This document shows, piece after piece, positions 61,374 to 64,000 of a DNA stretch of 64,000 nucleotides (the stretch's first letter is position 1; every line of letters begins with the position of its first letter). Both the position numbers and the translations under genes were made by a program. Source of the stretch: Takakia lepidozioides (lineage: Eukaryota > Streptophyta > Takakiopsida > Takakiales > Takakiaceae); the NCBI GenBank assembly GCA_030704615.1, contig CM060731.1, positions 52,142,001-52,206,000 of the forward strand. Reading direction: 5' to 3'. A model generated the notes under the pieces. It ran no database searches. It had not been told where the DNA came from and saw nothing but the letters and a program-made list of their open reading frames with translations.

Positions 61374-63996
61374 ACTTTGGCCCTCTATTCGCAACCCCTG
61401 TGTATTGATGCAGAACCATTTTCTGAGGAGGACCGGGGTGACACTTTTCGGTGTCCATCTTGCCACCACATTCTCTGTGGTCTTCCCTCTTGTGGCAAGG
61501 ACAACCACACATCCACCGTCATCCAGGAGCATCCCCGCCAGCCCAAACCCGGCTTTCCAGTAGTCCTCAGTAAACCTGTTCCAGGTGGGCACACCATCCA
61601 GGCCCTCCAGCAGCTCCCCATCTAGAATGTCGAGGAGAATCATATCGCAAGCTCTCTCCACCTCAACCCCCCCCCCCGAGTGCTCTTGCAATCCGTGCTC
61701 ACAGCCGTGAAGAATTCCATCATGGCTTCAAAACCAGGGGTGTCTTAAGGCTCTGTACCGGCAGCCCTCTTCTTGGCTTTCCTCTTCTGCTCCGCCAGAG
61801 ACTTGCTGTGTGCCACCTTCTTTGCCCTCGCAGCGAGAGCGTCAAAGAAGCTCTCATTGACGCATTTGATGATGGTTGGAGGTTCTAGCTTTGGCCTGTG
61901 CGTAAACGTCACCGCCGAATACCGCCGTGTAGGCTCGCCCTCAAATGCCAACTTCTTGGCAAAGCCAGTCCCATTCCGAACTGACTTGGGAACCCGGACG
62001 ACCGGTGACTTGGTAGCAGCAACAGCAGTCGCAGGACCTTGAACAAAGTCGTCGTTCGAGTCACTCCCTTGGGTCCCCTCCTGCGCCTCCTCCGATGCCC
62101 CGATGGTTTTCTGTTTTTTGGGTGTTACTGTACTCACCTGTTTCCTTGTCCTTTGCCTTTGGCCTTTATTCTTCTCATTCAATTTCTCCTGAATTCCTGC
62201 CTGAGCAAGCTCTGCCGCTTTCCTGGAGTTCGCAAGCGCTTTTGCCTCTTTTGTACCCAGCGGAGGCAGCGGAGCCCGGTTTCGTCGGGCCTCAACATCC
62301 AGCTTTAATTGAAACTCGGATGGGTCGAGCGAGCCGGGCGGAAGGTCCACATACCAAGGGCAATCATGCAAATGTTCCAGATGCCACTCCTTCACAATAT
62401 CGTCAGTGTACATGGAGTCAGCCCCAGGGTTCCTCCATGCCAGGAAGAATGGTGGCTCGAAAGACAGATGACCTTTCTCCAAAAGGGAGAACTTGCAGTA
62501 CCTGCATTCATGAAAAACACAATGAGGTCCCTGAATTGCAAATTCTGCACCATTTTCCCAGGTTGGGGCGGATCTGACTGGGCCTAGAAATGGAAAAATG
62601 GCGCCGAATTTCGGTTTTCGGTGACTGCCACCCTAGGGACTTAGCCATCTTGGGAGCCCGGAAATGGAAATTCGGCGCCATTTTTCCTGGTTTGACCCGA
62701 AAATGGCTAAGCTCCAAAACTGCCAGGGCCTAAAACTCGAAAAATGGCGCCGGATTTCGGTTTTTTGTGCCAGCCACCCTAGGGACTTAGCCATTTTCGG
62801 AGCCCTGAACTGGAAATTCGGCGCCATTTTCCCTGGTCCGGCCCGAAAATGGCTAAGTCCCAGAACGGTAATAGGGCCTAGAACTGGAAAAATGGCGCCG
62901 AATTTCCAGTTCAGGGCCAGCCACCCTAGGGACTTAGCCATTTTTGGAGCCCTGAACTGGAAATTCGGCGCCATTTTCCCATTTCCGGCCCGAAAATGGC
63001 TAAGTCCCAGAACGGTAATATGGCCTTGAACTGGAAAAATGGCGCCAAATTTCCAGTTCAGGGCCAGGCACCCTAGGGACTTAGCCATTTTCGGAGCCCT
63101 GAACTGGAAATTCGGCGCCATTTTCCCAAAGACCAATTTTCATGCGCCACATGAGGCCTCTAACATCCTGAAATGCAAGGACTTGAAAGGAAGGCATCGC
63201 GTATGTACCTGTTCAGAAGGCGCATTGCTGCTTTGTCCGCGTTCGGCTGGTCGGTGAACTCGTGGCTCCGGCGGGCATGGGGTATCTCCCGAAAGAATAG
63301 GTCGGTTTTGTAGAGCAGAAAGTACCTCGTCACATAGTCGCGTAGGCTCTCTGCTGCAGGAGAAATCTCCATCTTGAACTGATGTGCTTGTGTGTCCAGC
63401 TGCTCTTGCGCATTCATCGTCACCTGTGGAGATTCTCCATCAGATCGTTTTCCTCAAAAAATACAATGAATCCACCCCCTACAAGAGTAGAAACGCCAAA
63501 CGAAGCGTGGGGAAGTACCTGAAACCACCATGTCATGCGGTTCATCCACATGTCGAATGTGGGGTCAGACAGTTTGTCCGATTTGGGGAAGCTCCACATG
63601 TCCCTTGTACTTTGGGAACCATTCCAGATTTGGAGCCACCGGGTCTGTCCAACCACCCAGCATATTCGTAAGCGCCAAACACCACAAAAACGAGTTGTTG
63701 CCACCACAATTTGGTTAAGAATGTATCACCTTTTTTGTTGCATCCACACAGAATGTGGCTAGATGATGGAGCTTCTCCAATGTCATCGTGGGCTTCAGAG
63801 CGCGATAGTAGTGCTTCCCCACCTCCACCAGAAAGTCGGCACCAAGGGCGGGATCAGCTATGGCCACGTACTTTACCATCCGCGACTTGTACTTTATGCG
63901 GGCCCTGGCCTCCGCAGCTTTGAGATACGATTCGAGTGCCGGGAGGGTTAGATTCTTCTCCTCTGACTCCATATAGAACCTCCGCGCATGTGCCAA
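61374..63996 (-). CDS. Methyltransferase-like protein, copy 3 (5' exons, runs off window)
   Basis: Exons, read downward: 63996 (open at the window edge) to 63730, 63644-63519, 63423-63209, 62501-61759, 61743-61374. Splice sites are GT-AG and phases agree across all joins. Contents: helical LTLPALESYLKAAEARARI; DMWSFPKSDKLSDPTFDMW; FKMEISPAAESLRDYVTRY; HLSFEPPFFLAWRNPGADSM with CPWYVDLPPG and a long Lys/Ala-rich part; then ACDMILLDILDG, W-N-R-F and GGCVVVLATRG, the motif IV region of a permuted Rossmann methyltransferase. The active-site DPPY is DILD here, so catalysis is doubtful. An 11-base C run (61667-61677) breaks the frame by one; one extra base would restore it, so it may be an assembly error. 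Motif I lies downstream at 59892-59690, beyond the LTR-like arm. Family name and function are unknown. Confidence 0.6.
62580..63130. repeat. 146-bp tandem repeat with paired inverted GGCGCC cores, in an intron
   Basis: Four units of about 146-148 bp (CCACCCTAGGGACTTAGCC at about 62626, 62774, 62920 and 63066) each contain GGAAATTCGGCGCCATTTTTCC-like and, inverted, AAATGGCGCCGAATTTCC-like blocks, so each unit can fold on itself. The array sits between exons 63423-63209 and 62501-61759 of copy 3. Frames across it are repeat translations. Confidence 0.85.
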
Positions 63997-64000
63997 ATCC

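Noticed and set aside
62633-63136. 167-codon - strand frame
   Set aside because: It repeats the same peptide four times; it is a translation of the 146-bp intronic array.

Overview
The window looks like nuclear DNA of a green plant or, more likely, a streptophyte alga. Two long, intron-rich genes on the + strand have GT-AG introns and closest resemblance (from memory) to land-plant proteins. The rest is packed with plant-type transposons: a chromodomain Ty3/gypsy element, LINEs, tRNA-derived SINEs and a Mutator-like TIR element. A Chara-like charophyte would fit, but that is inference; no organelle or bacterial signature was seen.

Layout. 1-2479 has no recognised gene. 2480-10472 is an old retrotransposon integrase remnant split by a 7,536-bp TIR element (2672-10207). 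The element has a perfect 10-bp target-site duplication, and its termini are built from CATGAGC repeats. It carries a methyltransferase-like gene (copy 1, - strand), a SWIM zinc-finger ORF (+), an unknown ORF (-) and arrays of palindromic GGCGCC-centred repeats. 10.5-17.6 kb is degenerate retroelement and satellite-like sequence, ending in a SINE. 18152-35357 is a 27-exon P4-type flippase gene (ALA3-like, about 1227 aa). 38146-50280 is a 22-exon MCM4 helicase gene (about 864 aa) with two E2F-type sites just upstream. Introns of both genes hold many LINE fragments.

51.5-64 kb is accessory: an integrase remnant, methyltransferase-like copy 2, a 5'-truncated chromovirus, a pair of inverted LTR-like arms of about 518 bp flanking methyltransferase exons, an oppositely oriented partial copy 4, and the best preserved copy 3, which runs off the right edge with a GGCGCC array inside one intron.

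Most interesting is the multi-copy spliced family. It has the motif order of a permuted (beta-class) DNA amino-methyltransferase, IV before I, but a degraded motif IV (DIPD or DILD in place of DPPY). It is associated with the TIR element and with GGCGCC palindromes. ALA3 and MCM4 are ordinary host genes with no evident functional link to each other or to the mobile elements.
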